Shown one piece after another: positions 31,393-40,601 of a stretch of DNA of 64,000 nucleotides; positions within the stretch are counted from its first letter, which is position 1; each line of letters begins with the position of its first letter. The notes under the pieces were generated by a model, which saw only the letters and a program-made list of their open reading frames with translations, made no database searches and had not been told where the DNA came from. The DNA is from Dyella nitratireducens (GTDB taxonomy: Bacteria > Pseudomonadota > Gammaproteobacteria > Xanthomonadales > Rhodanobacteraceae). Location of the stretch: positions 1-64,000 of the forward strand of contig NZ_BMJA01000007.1 in assembly GCF_014642835.1 (NCBI RefSeq), written 5' to 3'. The position numbers were made by a program, and so were the translations under genes.

Positions 31393-31866
31393 TCACACCG
31401 GCAACGCCGTCGTCCTTTTCACTGTGCGCAACGCCAGCGTCGATTGCACGCGCACCACACCCGGCAACTGCGTGAGTATCTCCGTGTGAATACGCTCGAA
31501 GTCGGCCGAGTCGGCATACGCCACGCGCACCATGTAGTCAGCCGCGCCAGCGAGCAGGCAGCACTCGGTGACCTCGGGATGCTTCTGGATCGCCACCTCG
31601 AACGCATCGAGGGCGGCACGGCCTTGCTGGTCCAGTGTCACCAGTACGAAGGCGGTGCCTGACAAGCCCGCCGCCTTTTCATCCAGCAGCATCACATAGC
31701 GAGAGATCAGCCCCCGCTCTTCCATCAACTTCACCCGCCGCAGGCAGGCTGAGGGGGAAAGATTGATCTGCTGGGCAAGTTCCGCGTTGGCCAAACGGCC
31801 GTCTTCCTGCAGCAGGCGAAGGATGGCGCGGTCGCGCTCGTCCAGGGGCGGAGAAGGATTCGTCAT
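31393..31866 (-). CDS. Lrp/AsnC-family regulator
   Basis: This is a 157-residue protein. The N-terminal winged helix reads LDERDRAILRLLQEDGRLAN then AELAQQINLSPSACLRRVKL. The C-terminal RAM domain, a ligand-binding beta-alpha-beta fold, includes AFVLVTLDQQG and CCLLAGAADYMVRVAYAD. The start at 31866 is the ATG before LDERDRAI. It is divergent from alanine dehydrogenase, a classical Lrp-family target, so it probably controls that gene in response to an amino acid, perhaps alanine. Confidence 0.9.
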   Translation of the reverse strand: MTNPSPPLDERDRAILRLLQEDGRLANAELAQQINLSPSACLRRVKLMEERGLISRYVMLLDEKAAGLSGTAFVLVTLDQQGRAALDAFEVAIQKHPEVTECCLLAGAADYMVRVAYADSADFERIHTEILTQLPGVVRVQSTLALRTVKRTTALPV

Positions 31867-32031
31867 AAATTCTGCTTTTAGATAAAAATTTCGCACTGGA
31901 TACGAAAAATTAGCGACTACACGGCCTTAATGAGCGAGAAATTGCGCAAGGCCTCGATCATACTGCGCCCCGCGCGGCACACGGAAGGCCAGCGCAGCAA
32001 CCTTCCCAACCATTTGTCGAGAGATCGAGTC

Positions 32032-33150
32032 ATGCGCATCGGTGTACCGAAAGAGATCAAGAACCATGAATACCGGGTGGGCCTGGTCCCATCTTCCGTG
32101 CAGGAATTGGTACACCACGGCCATCAGGTGATGGTGCAGAAGGATGCCGGTGCTGGCGCTGGCCTGACCGACGCAGATTACGTCGCCGCGGGCGCCACCA
32201 TCGTGGACAGCGCTGACCAGATCTTTGCCGACGCCGACATGATCGTGAAGGTGAAGGAGCCGCTGGCGGTGGAGCGCAAAAAGCTGCGCAAGGGCCAGAT
32301 CCTTTTCACCTACCTGCACCTGGCTCCCGACGCCGAGCAGACCCATGACCTGATCGCCTCCGGTGCGATCTGCATCGCCTATGAAACCGTCACGGCGACC
32401 AACGGCTCGCTGCCCCTGCTGACGCCGATGTCCGAGGTGGCCGGCCGTCTCGCTCCGCAGGTCGGCGCGCACTCGCTGGAAAAGGCCCAGGGCGGCCGCG
32501 GCGTACTGCTGGGCGGCGTGCCCGGCGTGCCGGCAGCTGAAGTAGTGATCCTCGGCGGTGGCGTGTCCGGTACGCACGCGGCCACCATCGCCGTGGGCAT
32601 GGGCGCGAAGGTGACGGTGGTGGATCGTTCAGCGGAAGCGTTGAAGCGCCTGGCCACGCAGTTCGGCACCTCGATCTCCACCGTGTTCTCCACCCGTTCG
32701 GCGATCGAGGAACTGGTGCGCCGTGCCGACCTGCTGATCGGCACCGTGCTGGTGCCCGGCGCTGCCGCGCCCAAGCTGGTGACGCATGACATGGTGCGCA
32801 CGATGAAGCCGGGCTCGGTGATCGTCGACGTTGCCATCGACCAGGGCGGCTGCGTGGAAACCTCGCACGCCACCACCCATTCCGATCCCACCTACGTCGT
32901 CGACGGCGTGGTGCATTACTGTGTGGCGAACATGCCGGGCGCCGTCGCGCGCACGTCCACCTTCGCGCTCAACAGCGTCACCCTGCCGTTCACCCTCGCA
33001 CTGGCCAACCACGGTTGGCAGAAGGCGCTGCAGCAGGACGTGCATCTGCGCAACGGCCTCAATGTGTTTGAAGGCAAGGTCACCTGCGAACCGGTGGCGC
33101 AGGCGCACAACCTGCCTTATGTGAAGGCGGAAAGCGTGTTGGGGATGTAA
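32032..33150 (+). CDS. ald: alanine dehydrogenase
   Basis: This 372-residue enzyme has the standard length. MRIGVPKEIKNHEYRVG opens the protein. Catalytic residues are visible as the Lys in VKVKEP, the His in FTYLHLAPD and the Asp in VDVAIDQGGC. The Rossmann motif is ILGGGVSGTHAA. It interconverts alanine with pyruvate and ammonia using NAD. The start at 32032 gives the canonical N-terminus; upstream in-frame codons extend only into the intergenic region shared with the Lrp-type gene. Confidence 0.95.
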   Translation: MRIGVPKEIKNHEYRVGLVPSSVQELVHHGHQVMVQKDAGAGAGLTDADYVAAGATIVDSADQIFADADMIVKVKEPLAVERKKLRKGQILFTYLHLAPDAEQTHDLIASGAICIAYETVTATNGSLPLLTPMSEVAGRLAPQVGAHSLEKAQGGRGVLLGGVPGVPAAEVVILGGGVSGTHAATIAVGMGAKVTVVDRSAEALKRLATQFGTSISTVFSTRSAIEELVRRADLLIGTVLVPGAAAPKLVTHDMVRTMKPGSVIVDVAIDQGGCVETSHATTHSDPTYVVDGVVHYCVANMPGAVARTSTFALNSVTLPFTLALANHGWQKALQQDVHLRNGLNVFEGKVTCEPVAQAHNLPYVKAESVLGM

Positions 33151-33159
33151 TGCCGATAC

Positions 33160-33182
33160 CCCCTCTCCCTCCGGGGAGAGGG
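33160..33182 (+). terminator. CCCTCTCC hairpin after ald
   Basis: CCCTCTCC/GGAGAGGG pairs around a short loop 10 bp after the ald stop. It is the same hairpin type as at 22606. Confidence 0.6.
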
Positions 33183-33362
33183 TTGGGTAAGGGCGACTCT
33201 CGCCACAAAGTCTGATCTCGCTCGATCGTCATTCCGGCTTTCGCCCATTGCTGTCCGGGGAAGATTTTTGTAGAGCTCAAAAAGCTGCCATTTTATAGGC
33301 ACTTTTTGCAAAGGCATGCAGTGAGGAACTTGTTCTCACCGTAGTCTTGAATCTTGCCTTAT

Positions 33363-33493
33363 CGTCATTCCGGCGAAGGCCGGAATCCATGCTTCGTACT
33401 GGCGATGGATGATTCGCTTCGCTCACCCCTTCGGGGCCGTCCTTCGGACGTTCTCCGCGCTTCGCGCTCCGTCCGGCCTTCGCCGGAATGACG
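33363..33493. repeat. composite CATTCCGGCGAA-type repeat with inner module
   Basis: Outer inverted arms enclose the module with CTTCGCTCACCCCTTCGGGG and CCGTCCTTCGGACG. It is almost base-for-base like 16306-16436. Confidence 0.88.
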
Positions 33494-33538
33494 GTGAGGT
33501 ACAACAAGACATCCGGAAAATTAGCCCCCCGGCGATAC

Positions 33539-33823
33539 TTACTCGAACACGATGTCCTCTTCGAGCAGCGCCGACAAATACGCATGGCATATCCAGCCAC
33601 GCTGCAAGCGCGCCTCGATCGCCGCGGCTACCACCTGCTGGTTGCGCTCGGTGACTTCACACCCATGGCAGCGCAGAAAGTCCGTAATAAAACCTTGAAC
33701 CTCCCACGGCATACGGTCGAAAGGCGTTGCCGCCTCCCGCAAGTGCACCTGCCGAATTCGTATGCGAGCTTTGCGCGCCACGTTTGCTGAGCTATTTGGC
33801 CATTCCTGTGATCGCTCGTGCAT
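33539..33823 (-). CDS. hypothetical protein
   Basis: This is a 94-residue protein. The start at 33823 is preferred because the longer frame would run through the 52-bp palindrome at 33842. The C-terminal part, MPWEVQGFITDFLRCHGCEV then TERNQQVVAAAIEARLQRGW, is helical and ends in an acidic patch (LLEEDIVFE). No domain is recognised. It is divergent from the glutathione transferase gene. Confidence 0.5.
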   Translation of the reverse strand: MHERSQEWPNSSANVARKARIRIRQVHLREAATPFDRMPWEVQGFITDFLRCHGCEVTERNQQVVAAAIEARLQRGWICHAYLSALLEEDIVFE

Positions 33824-33841
33824 AAAACGCACCACTGTTGC

Positions 33842-33893
33842 CGCGAGGATCAGCTCCCTCCCCTGCAAGCAGGGGAGGGAGCTGATCCTCGCG
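33842..33893. repeat. 52-bp perfect palindrome
   Basis: The 25-bp arms, beginning CGCGAGGATCAGCTCCC, are exactly complementary around a central AA. The inner CCCTCCCCTGC/GCAGGGGAGGG core recurs in shorter hairpins at 34748, 47709 and 47846. It lies between two divergent genes, where a terminator would not be expected. Confidence 0.85.
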
Positions 33894-34010
33894 TAAAGAT
33901 GGACCCAACCATGTCCGCGGACGTCAGCGGACAGGTCGCGGACAACTTGTCGATTCCCCTTCATCCCGTTCGTCGCCGGATTAAAGCCACCCTTCCACGG
34001 AGCCACCGCG

Positions 34011-34670
34011 ATGAACCTGAAACTCTACGCCCACCCTTTCTCCTCCTACTGCCAAAAGGTGCTGATCGCGCTGTACGAGAACGACATCCCGTTCGAATGG
34101 CGCGAGTTGTCGAGCGAACACCCGGAGATCTATGCCGACTTCGCCGCCATGTGGCCGATCAAGCGCTTCCCTATTTTGATCGACGGCAACCAGACGATCG
34201 TGGAATCGACCATCATCATCGAGCACCTCGAGCTGCATTACCCGGGGCCGGTGTCATTGTTGCCTGCAAACGCACGTCACGCGCTTGAAGTACGCAAGCT
34301 GGACCGCTTCTTCGATTGCTACGTTTCCACGCCGGGGCAGAAGATCGTGTTCGATGCGATGCGGCCGGAAGACGAGCGCGACATCCGTGGCGTACGCGAA
34401 GCACGTGACATGCTCGACACCGCCTACGCATGGCTGGATAAGCAACTGGACGGCAAACCATGGGCCACCGGCAACGATTTCAGCCTGGCCGATTGCAGTG
34501 CAGCGCCGTCACTTTTCTATGCCGACTGGACGCATCGCATCGATCCTTCGTTCACCAACCTCATTGCCTACCGCAAGCGCCTGCTTGCACGGCCGTCATT
34601 CGCGCGCGCGGTGGACGAAGCGCGGCCGTATCGCCCGCTGTTTCCGTTGGGTGCGCCAGATCGCGATTGA
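34011..34670 (+). CDS. glutathione S-transferase family protein
   Basis: This is a 219-residue protein with the thioredoxin-like N-domain (LKLYAHPFSSYCQKVLIALYE, WPIKRFPILIDGNQTIVEST with the cis-proline and the glutathione-contacting ES) and the helical C-domain (PWATGNDFSLADCSAAPSLF). SSYCQK offers a serine or cysteine at the active site. It probably conjugates or reduces with glutathione; the substrate is unknown. GGAG precedes the ATG. It appears monocistronic. Confidence 0.9.
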   Translation: MNLKLYAHPFSSYCQKVLIALYENDIPFEWRELSSEHPEIYADFAAMWPIKRFPILIDGNQTIVESTIIIEHLELHYPGPVSLLPANARHALEVRKLDRFFDCYVSTPGQKIVFDAMRPEDERDIRGVREARDMLDTAYAWLDKQLDGKPWATGNDFSLADCSAAPSLFYADWTHRIDPSFTNLIAYRKRLLARPSFARAVDEARPYRPLFPLGAPDRD

Positions 34671-34747
34671 TCTAGCAACGCTGCACATAGCAAATGGGCA
34701 GATCCGAACAGCGTCTTTGTGCCGTTGAATCTTGGATAGCGCGGCTA

Positions 34748-34770
34748 CTCCCCTGCTACACGCAGGGGAG
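34748..34770. terminator. CTCCCCTGC hairpin between convergent genes
   Basis: CTCCCCTGC/GCAGGGGAG around TACAC lies between the ends of the glutathione transferase and KGG-protein genes. It can serve both as a terminator. Confidence 0.6.
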
Positions 34771-34786
34771 TGCCATCGTCGCAGCA

Positions 34787-35173
34787 TCACGTATTCTTGC
34801 GACTCTGTTTTCCAGCTTCGACAGGTTGCCCGCCGATGCTGCCACGCGAGCTTGCACTGCCCGCACGCGAGCCACCATGGCTGTGTTCGCCGCCCTTGCG
34901 GCCGATATCCGCCATGTGCTCGCGATTCTCGCTGACGGCTTCACCGCCTTTCTGGCCGATCGCGGACATGTGGCCACGATTCTGGCTTACTGCCTCGCCA
35001 CCTTTGCGGCCTGCCTCGCGAGCTTCTGCAGAACTGAATTCGTGGGCATGACCGCTTTCATGCGCTGCGCGACCACCCTGGCTGGCGATTTCGCGCTGCC
35101 GCGCTTCGTCCATGCCGGCGAACCCGCGGCCGCCACCCTGTCCCCCTCGATTACTGGTGTTTTCATTTGCCAT
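34787..35173 (-). CDS. KGG-repeat stress-induced protein (YciG/ConJ-like)
   Basis: This 128-residue protein is hydrophilic and glycine-rich. It contains repeated GGRAAHESG, EAGRKGGEAVSQNRGHMSAI, GQKGGEAVSENREHMADI and GRKGGE units, the KGG motif of YciG-like proteins. These are small, disordered proteins linked to general stress and desiccation responses. The start matches MANENTSNRGG, and the tail is basic (KQSRKNT). Confidence 0.9.
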   Translation of the reverse strand: MANENTSNRGGQGGGRGFAGMDEARQREIASQGGRAAHESGHAHEFSSAEAREAGRKGGEAVSQNRGHMSAIGQKGGEAVSENREHMADIGRKGGEHSHGGSRAGSASSRGSIGGQPVEAGKQSRKNT

Positions 35174-35373
35174 TGTCTTAACTCCAAATCAACACAACGC
35201 ACGACACGCCTGTGTGTCGTACGCCGCGATCATCCCTAAGCTCATCTGTAGCGGAAGTCGCTGTAGGGTGAAAAACATTTGCACGAAAACGAGGCGTCAA
35301 AGCTGGCGCCTGTTTGCTTGGAGAGCGCAGCAAAACCGTGTGCGCGGGGTTGCAGGGCAGCGCTTAACATATA

Positions 35374-35443
35374 AATTGGGGTGCAAACCCCAACATCGCG
35401 CAACGTGAAGATGCCTAGGTTGGGGTTCGCACCCCAACCTACG
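35374..35443. repeat. GTAG-type palindromic pair, copy 2
   Basis: The left arm is shortened at its outer end (ATTGGGGTGCAAACCCC). The right arm ends in CCAACCTACG. The P-type ATPase gene stops at the TAG formed by CTA (35439-35441) within the right arm. Confidence 0.88.
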
Positions 35444-37943
35444 AAAGCCTGCGCAAGCGCAGCGCATTACTCACCACCGATACCGACGACAAACTCATCG
35501 CCAATGCCGCCACCATCGGCGACAAGGTGATGCCGAACACCGGATACAGCACACCCGCCGCCAACGGCACACCCAACGCGTTGTAGACGAACGCAAAGAA
35601 CAGGTTCTGCCGGATATTCCGCACTGTTGCCTTCGACAACGACCGTGCGCGCAGGATGCCGCCAAGCTGCCCTTTCACCAGCGTCACCTGCGCGGTCTCC
35701 ATCGCCACATCGGTGCCGTGTCCCATCGCAATACCGATATCCGCGGCAGCCAGCGCCGGTGCGTCGTTGATACCGTCGCCAGCCATCGCAACGCACCGGC
35801 CTTGCTTGCGCAAGCTGTCGATCACCGCGGCCTTGCCGGCAGGCGATACACCGGCGTGCACGTCATCGATCGCCAATGCGTGTGCCACGGCATTCGCGGT
35901 GGTGGCGTGGTCGCCGGTGAGCATGACGATGCGCAGACCGGCTGCTTTTAGCTGTTTGAGTGCCTGCGGCGTATCCGGTTTGATCCGGTCGCTGACGCTG
36001 AACAAGCCGGCGAGCTTGCCGTCGATGGCCAGGAACATCACGGTGGCGCCTTCGTTGCGCAAGGCTTCCGCCCGAGCCAGCGTTTCCGTCTCCAGCGGGA
36101 CACCCAGTTGCTGCATCAGCAGCGTGTTGCCAAATGCCAGGCGATGCTCTGCGGTCTGCCCGCTGATGCCGCTGCCGACGTGCGCCTGGACATCGTGCAT
36201 CGCTTGCACACGCAGGCCTTCTTCCTTGGCGGCGGTGGTGATCGCTTTGCCGAGCGGGTGTTCGCTCGCTTGCTCCAGACTGGCCGCCAGGCCAAGCATC
36301 TGTTCGCGTGTGTAGCTTTCCAGCGGCAACACGGAAACAAGCGAAGGTTTGCCCTCGGTCAGCGTGCCCGTTTTATCCAGCACCAGCGTGTCGACTTCAC
36401 GGATGGCCTCGATCGCCGCGGCATCCTTGAACAGCAGTCCTTGCTGCGCGCCACGTCCGCTCGCCACCATGATCGAGATCGGCGTCGCCAAACCCAGCGC
36501 ACACGGGCAAGCAATGATCAGCACCGACACCGCAGCGATCAGCGCATGCGCCAGGCTCGGTTCCGGACCGAACCAGGCCCAGCCCGCAAAAGCCAGCGCT
36601 GCCACTGCGATAACCGCCGGTACGAACCACGCTGCCACGCGATCGGCGGTGCGCTGCAACGGCGCCTTGCTGCGCTGTGCCTGCGCGACTTGCGCAACGA
36701 TTTGCGCCAGCACGGTGGATGCGCCGACTTTTTCCACACGCATGGTGAGCACGCCTTGCTGATTGACGGTACCGCCCGTCAGCGGATCGCCCGGTGCTTT
36801 CGCAACCGGCATGGATTCGCCGGTAAGCATGGATTCGTCCACCTGACTGTTGCCGCTCAGCACAACACCATCCACCGGCACTTTTTCGCCGGGGCGGATG
36901 CGCAGTTCGTCGTCCACGCGCACGTCATCCAGCGGCACATCGTGCTCTTCGCCATGCGACAGGCGCCGCGCGGTTTTCGGCACCAGGCCTAACAATGCTT
37001 TCAAGGCTGCGCCGGTGCGTCGGCGTGCGCGCCATTCCAGGAAATCGCCCAGCGTCACCAGCGTGACGATCACCGCGGCGGATTCGAAATACACGCCAAC
37101 GCGGCCATGTGCATCGCGAAAACCCTGCGGAAACAGCTGCGGCGCGAGAAACGCCAGCACGCTATACAACCACGCTACGCCCGTGCCTGCGGCGATCAGC
37201 GTGTACATGTTCGGCTGCCACGGCTTGAGCGAACGCCAGCCGCGCGCAAAAAACGGCGCGCCTCCCCACAGCACGACGATGCTGGCAAGCACCGCCTCTA
37301 CCCAGCCGCTCGCAGCAGGCACGTGCACGCCAGCGTGCGGCAGCATGGCCAGCAGGAATACCGGCAAGGTGAGGCCAATCAGCAGCCACAGGCGTCGCGA
37401 CATGGCACGCACTTCGCCGGTGTCGTCGTCGTCCAGGTTCGGCATCATCGGTTCCAGCGCCATGCCGCACTTCGGGCAATCGCCGGGATGATCCTGCTGC
37501 ACTTCCGGATGCATCGGGCAGGTGTAGGTAGCGCCAGGCACCGCAGCCTGTGGCGCGCGTTGCTCATGCAGATACTTTGCGGGATCGGCAAGAAATTTCT
37601 GCTTACAGCCTGCCGCGCAGAAGTGGTACGCGTGACCGTCATGCTCGACGTGATGCGGCGTGGCTGCAGGATCGACCGTCATGCCGCAGACGGGGTCTTT
37701 TGCCGTCACCTCATGGTGAGCATGCGCTGGCTTCGTGTTCATCACCGTCATCGACGAGGCGGGCTGCGTATAACGCCCTGGCTCCGCATCGAACTTTGCC
37801 TTGCAGCCCGCGCAGCAGAAGTAGAAGCTCTTGCCGGCGTATTCGCTGCGATGCTGCGCATCGACCGTCTCCACGCTCATGCCGCAGATTGGATCGCGCG
37901 CGTTGCTTTCTACCTGATGGCAGCACGAACCCTGCGCGCTCAT
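35439..37943 (-). CDS. copper-type P1B ATPase with two YHS domains
   Basis: This is an 834-residue ATPase. It starts at 37943, where ATGA overlaps the MerR stop. The N-terminus carries two YHS/TRASH metal-binding domains (DPICGMSV...[10 protein letters not shown] and DPVCGMTV...[10 protein letters not shown]) and a CPMHPEV...CPKCGM heavy-metal domain instead of the usual HMA domains. Membrane helices, TGES, the CPC metal motif (ACPCALG), DKTGTLT, SEHPLG and [10 protein letters not shown] are all intact. It should export Cu(I) or a similar ion. The TAG stop lies inside a GTAG repeat. Confidence 0.93.
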   Translation of the reverse strand: MSAQGSCCHQVESNARDPICGMSVETVDAQHRSEYAGKSFYFCCAGCKAKFDAEPGRYTQPASSMTVMNTKPAHAHHEVTAKDPVCGMTVDPAATPHHVEHDGHAYHFCAAGCKQKFLADPAKYLHEQRAPQAAVPGATYTCPMHPEVQQDHPGDCPKCGMALEPMMPNLDDDDTGEVRAMSRRLWLLIGLTLPVFLLAMLPHAGVHVPAASGWVEAVLASIVVLWGGAPFFARGWRSLKPWQPNMYTLIAAGTGVAWLYSVLAFLAPQLFPQGFRDAHGRVGVYFESAAVIVTLVTLGDFLEWRARRRTGAALKALLGLVPKTARRLSHGEEHDVPLDDVRVDDELRIRPGEKVPVDGVVLSGNSQVDESMLTGESMPVAKAPGDPLTGGTVNQQGVLTMRVEKVGASTVLAQIVAQVAQAQRSKAPLQRTADRVAAWFVPAVIAVAALAFAGWAWFGPEPSLAHALIAAVSVLIIACPCALGLATPISIMVASGRGAQQGLLFKDAAAIEAIREVDTLVLDKTGTLTEGKPSLVSVLPLESYTREQMLGLAASLEQASEHPLGKAITTAAKEEGLRVQAMHDVQAHVGSGISGQTAEHRLAFGNTLLMQQLGVPLETETLARAEALRNEGATVMFLAIDGKLAGLFSVSDRIKPDTPQALKQLKAAGLRIVMLTGDHATTANAVAHALAIDDVHAGVSPAGKAAVIDSLRKQGRCVAMAGDGINDAPALAAADIGIAMGHGTDVAMETAQVTLVKGQLGGILRARSLSKATVRNIRQNLFFAFVYNALGVPLAAGVLYPVFGITLSPMVAALAMSLSSVSVVSNALRLRRLS

Positions 37944-38365
37944 GCCTGCGGCTCCTCGTCGGCCAACGCGCGCAGGATCGGACAGTGTTCCGGATCGCCA
38001 TGCCCTGGGCAAACCTCGATCAACTGCTGCAGGCCCTTGCGGATGCGCATCAATTCGGCAATGCGCGCATCGATGCTTTCCAGGCGCTGCTCAGCACGCT
38101 TGCGCACCGCCTTCACGCCGCCGCGGCGGTCAGTGGAGAGGGCGAGCAGATCGCGGATTTCTTCCAGCGTGAAACCCAGCTCCTTGGCGCGGCGAATGAA
38201 ACGCAGCCGCTTGATCGCCGATTCGTTGTAGCTGCGGTAGCCGGAGGCGCGGCGCAGCGGCTCCGGCAGCAAACCTTCGCGCTCGTAATAGCGGATGGTG
38301 TCGATGGGAACACCGGCGCGCTTGGCGACGGTGCCGATGGTGAGCGAGGGGGGTGTTGTGTTCAT
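37940..38365 (-). CDS. MerR-family metal-responsive regulator
   Basis: This is a 141-residue protein. The winged-helix N-terminus reads [20 protein letters not shown], then [21 protein letters not shown] long coiled-coil follows, and the C-terminal metal loop is [13 protein letters not shown]. The start at 38365 follows GGGGA. It overlaps the P-type ATPase by four bases, and its promoter has the stretched spacer expected for MerR activation. It most likely turns on the ATPase in response to copper or a related metal. Confidence 0.92.
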   Translation of the reverse strand: MNTTPPSLTIGTVAKRAGVPIDTIRYYEREGLLPEPLRRASGYRSYNESAIKRLRFIRRAKELGFTLEEIRDLLALSTDRRGGVKAVRKRAEQRLESIDARIAELMRIRKGLQQLIEVCPGHGDPEHCPILRALADEEPQA

Positions 38366-38372
38366 AGGGGAA

Positions 38373-38404
38373 AGTCTAGACCTTTGATCAAGGTCCAGAG
38401 TCAA
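38373..38404 (-). promoter_or_regulatory. MerR-type promoter with 20-bp spacer
   Basis: On the minus strand TTGACT (-35, 38399-38404) and TAGACT (-10, 38373-38378) are separated by 20 bp. The spacer holds the palindrome GACCTTGATCAAAGGTC (38379-38395). An over-long spacer with a central dyad is the hallmark of promoters untwisted by MerR-family activators. Confidence 0.88.
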
Positions 38405-38421
38405 GTCCCCTCGGCAGAGCC

Positions 38422-38493
38422 GTAGGTTGGGGTGCAAACCCCAACATCACGCAGTGTGGCGATGGCAATGTTGGGGTTTGCACCCCAACCTAC
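38422..38493. repeat. GTAG-headed palindromic pair, copy 3
   Basis: Two inverted 26-bp arms with a 20-bp spacer (CACGCAGTGTGGCGATGGCA). It lies between the divergent MerR and ClC genes. Confidence 0.92.
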
Positions 38494-38597
38494 GCAGGCA
38501 TGGCGTCTGCGTGCATGGCAGCAATTCATTTTCCAGCCAGCTATCGCGCACTTATCCCTGTAACCTTGCCGCGCACTTCAGGGGCTACTCATCCAAC

Positions 38598-40451
38598 ATG
38601 TCACCGAATAACGATCCACATACCCGCGCCTCGGTTCCGCTGGCGCCTTCGCTCGACCCCACGCTCGCCGCCGCACATATGCCACGCCAATTCCGCCCCC
38701 TGGATTGGCGGGTGCTGTGGATTGGCTTTGTCGCCATGCTGCTGGGCGGGGTGGTTGCCGTCGTCGCCAAGGTGCTGACGGCACTGATCGGCCTGATCAC
38801 CAACCTCGCTTTCTACGGGCGCTGGAGCTATGACTTCAGCAGCCCGGCGGGCAATCACCTGGGGCTGTGGGTGATCGCCGTGCCGGCCGTCGGCGGCTTG
38901 ATCGTCGGCGTGATGGCGCGCTGGGGTTCGCGTGCCATTCGCGGACACGGCATTCCCGAAGCGATGGAACAGGTGCTGCTCAACGAAAGCCGCATCCCGC
39001 CGCGCATCACCTGGCTGAAGCCGGTGTCCTCGGCGATCGCCATCGGCACCGGCGGTCCGTTCGGCGCAGAAGGTCCGATCATCGCGACCGGTGGCGCGCT
39101 GGGCTCGCTGATCGCGCAGCTGATGCACGTGACGGCCGACGAGCGCAAGACGCTGCTCGCGGCCGGCGCTGCGGCAGGTATGGCGGCGGTGTTCTCGGCA
39201 CCGATCTCCGCCGTGTTGCTGGCCGTCGAACTGCTGTTGTTCGAACGCCGCGCGCGTTCGCTGATCCCCGTCGCACTGGCCGCCACCGTCGGCACCGGCT
39301 TCCGCTACGTGCTGGAAGGCAATGCGCCGATGTTCCCGATGCCGGTGCTGGCGACGCCCACTTTGTCCGCGATAGCAGCATATATCGTGCTGGGCGTGCT
39401 GGTGGGCGTGGTCAGCGTGTGGATCACCAAGCTGACCTACGCCATCGAGGATCACTTCGAAAAGCTGCCAATCCACTGGATGTGGTGGCCGGCGCTGGGC
39501 GGCATCGTGGTCGGCATCGTCGGCTACTACATGCCGCTGACGCTCGGCGTGGGCTACACCAATATCTCGGCCGTGCTAAGCGGCACGATCGGCATGAGTG
39601 CCATGCTCGCGCTGTGCCTGCTCAAGCTGTTGTCGTGGTCGGTGGCGCTGGGCAGTGGCACCTCGGGCGGCACGCTCGCGCCGCTGTTCACCATCGGCGG
39701 TGCGATGGGCGGCGTGCTGGGCATGGCGTTGGCCAGCGCAGCGCCGTGGCTGCACGTCGATCCGCATCTGGCGGCGCTCGTGTGCATGGCCGCGATCTTC
39801 GCCGGCGCATCGCGCGCATTCCTCACCTCGGTGGTATTCGCCTTCGAAACCACGCAGCAACCGCACGGTTTGCTGCCATTGCTTGGCGCATGCGCGGCGG
39901 CGTATCTGGTTTCCGGTTTGATGATGCGCAATACCATCATGACCGAGAAGATCGTGCGCCGAGGCGTGCGCGTACCTTCCGACTACGCGGCCGATTATCT
40001 GGACCAGATTTACGTACGCGATGCCTGCAGCCGCAACGTGGTGAGCCTCAAGGCCGACCAGACGGTGATAGAGGTGCGCCAATGGCTCGCTTCGCAGGGT
40101 GCCAATACCAAGCACCAGGGCTTTCCCGTGCTCGACGCGCACGGCCAGGTGGTGGGCGTGATCACACGGCGCCAGCTTTACGAAGCAAACCTCGACGGCA
40201 ATACATCCATGCAGTCATTGGCAAAGGTTGCGCCGATCGTGGTGCGCGAAGACCACACCCTGCGCGAAGCCGCCGACCACATGGTGGAGCGGGAAGTGGG
40301 ACGGCTGGTGGTGGTGAGCAAGGAGAAGCCGCACCGCATGGTGGGCATCATCACGCGCGGTGATTTGCTGGTTGCGCATGCGCAGCGGTTGCGCGAGGCG
40401 CGGCATGCGTCGCGGCATTTGGATTTGGGAAGGAAGCCGGCGGCGCCGTGA
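38598..40451 (+). CDS. ClC-family chloride channel/transporter with CBS pair
   Basis: This is a 617-residue membrane protein. Signature segments are GHGIPEAME, GGPFGAEGPII (the gating glutamate is present) and GSGTSGGTLAPLF, with about ten hydrophobic helices. The last 130 residues form two CBS domains (VVSLKADQTVIEVRQWL... and RLVVVSKEKPHRMVGIITRG) that may sense nucleotides. The start at 38598 is the first ATG after the repeat; upstream frame extension only reads through the repeat. It moves chloride or exchanges it for protons. Confidence 0.92.
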   Translation: MSPNNDPHTRASVPLAPSLDPTLAAAHMPRQFRPLDWRVLWIGFVAMLLGGVVAVVAKVLTALIGLITNLAFYGRWSYDFSSPAGNHLGLWVIAVPAVGGLIVGVMARWGSRAIRGHGIPEAMEQVLLNESRIPPRITWLKPVSSAIAIGTGGPFGAEGPIIATGGALGSLIAQLMHVTADERKTLLAAGAAAGMAAVFSAPISAVLLAVELLLFERRARSLIPVALAATVGTGFRYVLEGNAPMFPMPVLATPTLSAIAAYIVLGVLVGVVSVWITKLTYAIEDHFEKLPIHWMWWPALGGIVVGIVGYYMPLTLGVGYTNISAVLSGTIGMSAMLALCLLKLLSWSVALGSGTSGGTLAPLFTIGGAMGGVLGMALASAAPWLHVDPHLAALVCMAAIFAGASRAFLTSVVFAFETTQQPHGLLPLLGACAAAYLVSGLMMRNTIMTEKIVRRGVRVPSDYAADYLDQIYVRDACSRNVVSLKADQTVIEVRQWLASQGANTKHQGFPVLDAHGQVVGVITRRQLYEANLDGNTSMQSLAKVAPIVVREDHTLREAADHMVEREVGRLVVVSKEKPHRMVGIITRGDLLVAHAQRLREARHASRHLDLGRKPAAP

Positions 40452-40476
40452 TGCGCGTTACACGCTTCACGTTACT

Positions 40477-40571
40477 CCAATGGCCGTCATTCCCGCGAAA
40501 GCGGGAATCCATTTTGCTCTGGTGCAAAAACGAAGATGGATTCCCGCTTTCGCGGGAATGACGGCCATTGG
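40477..40571. repeat. CATTCCCGCGAA-type inverted repeat with perfect 36-bp arms
   Basis: Arms 40477-40512 and 40536-40571, including GTCATTCCCGCGAAAGCGGG, are exactly complementary. It lies between the convergent ClC and ABC genes and can terminate both. Confidence 0.9.
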
Positions 40572-40601
40572 GGCGACTCGCGGGTTGGGGACAAATCCAA
40601 C

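Noticed and set aside
38427-38597. Extended N-terminus for the ClC protein
   Set aside because: The extra frame reads through the GTAG repeat; the first ATG after it gives a normal start.
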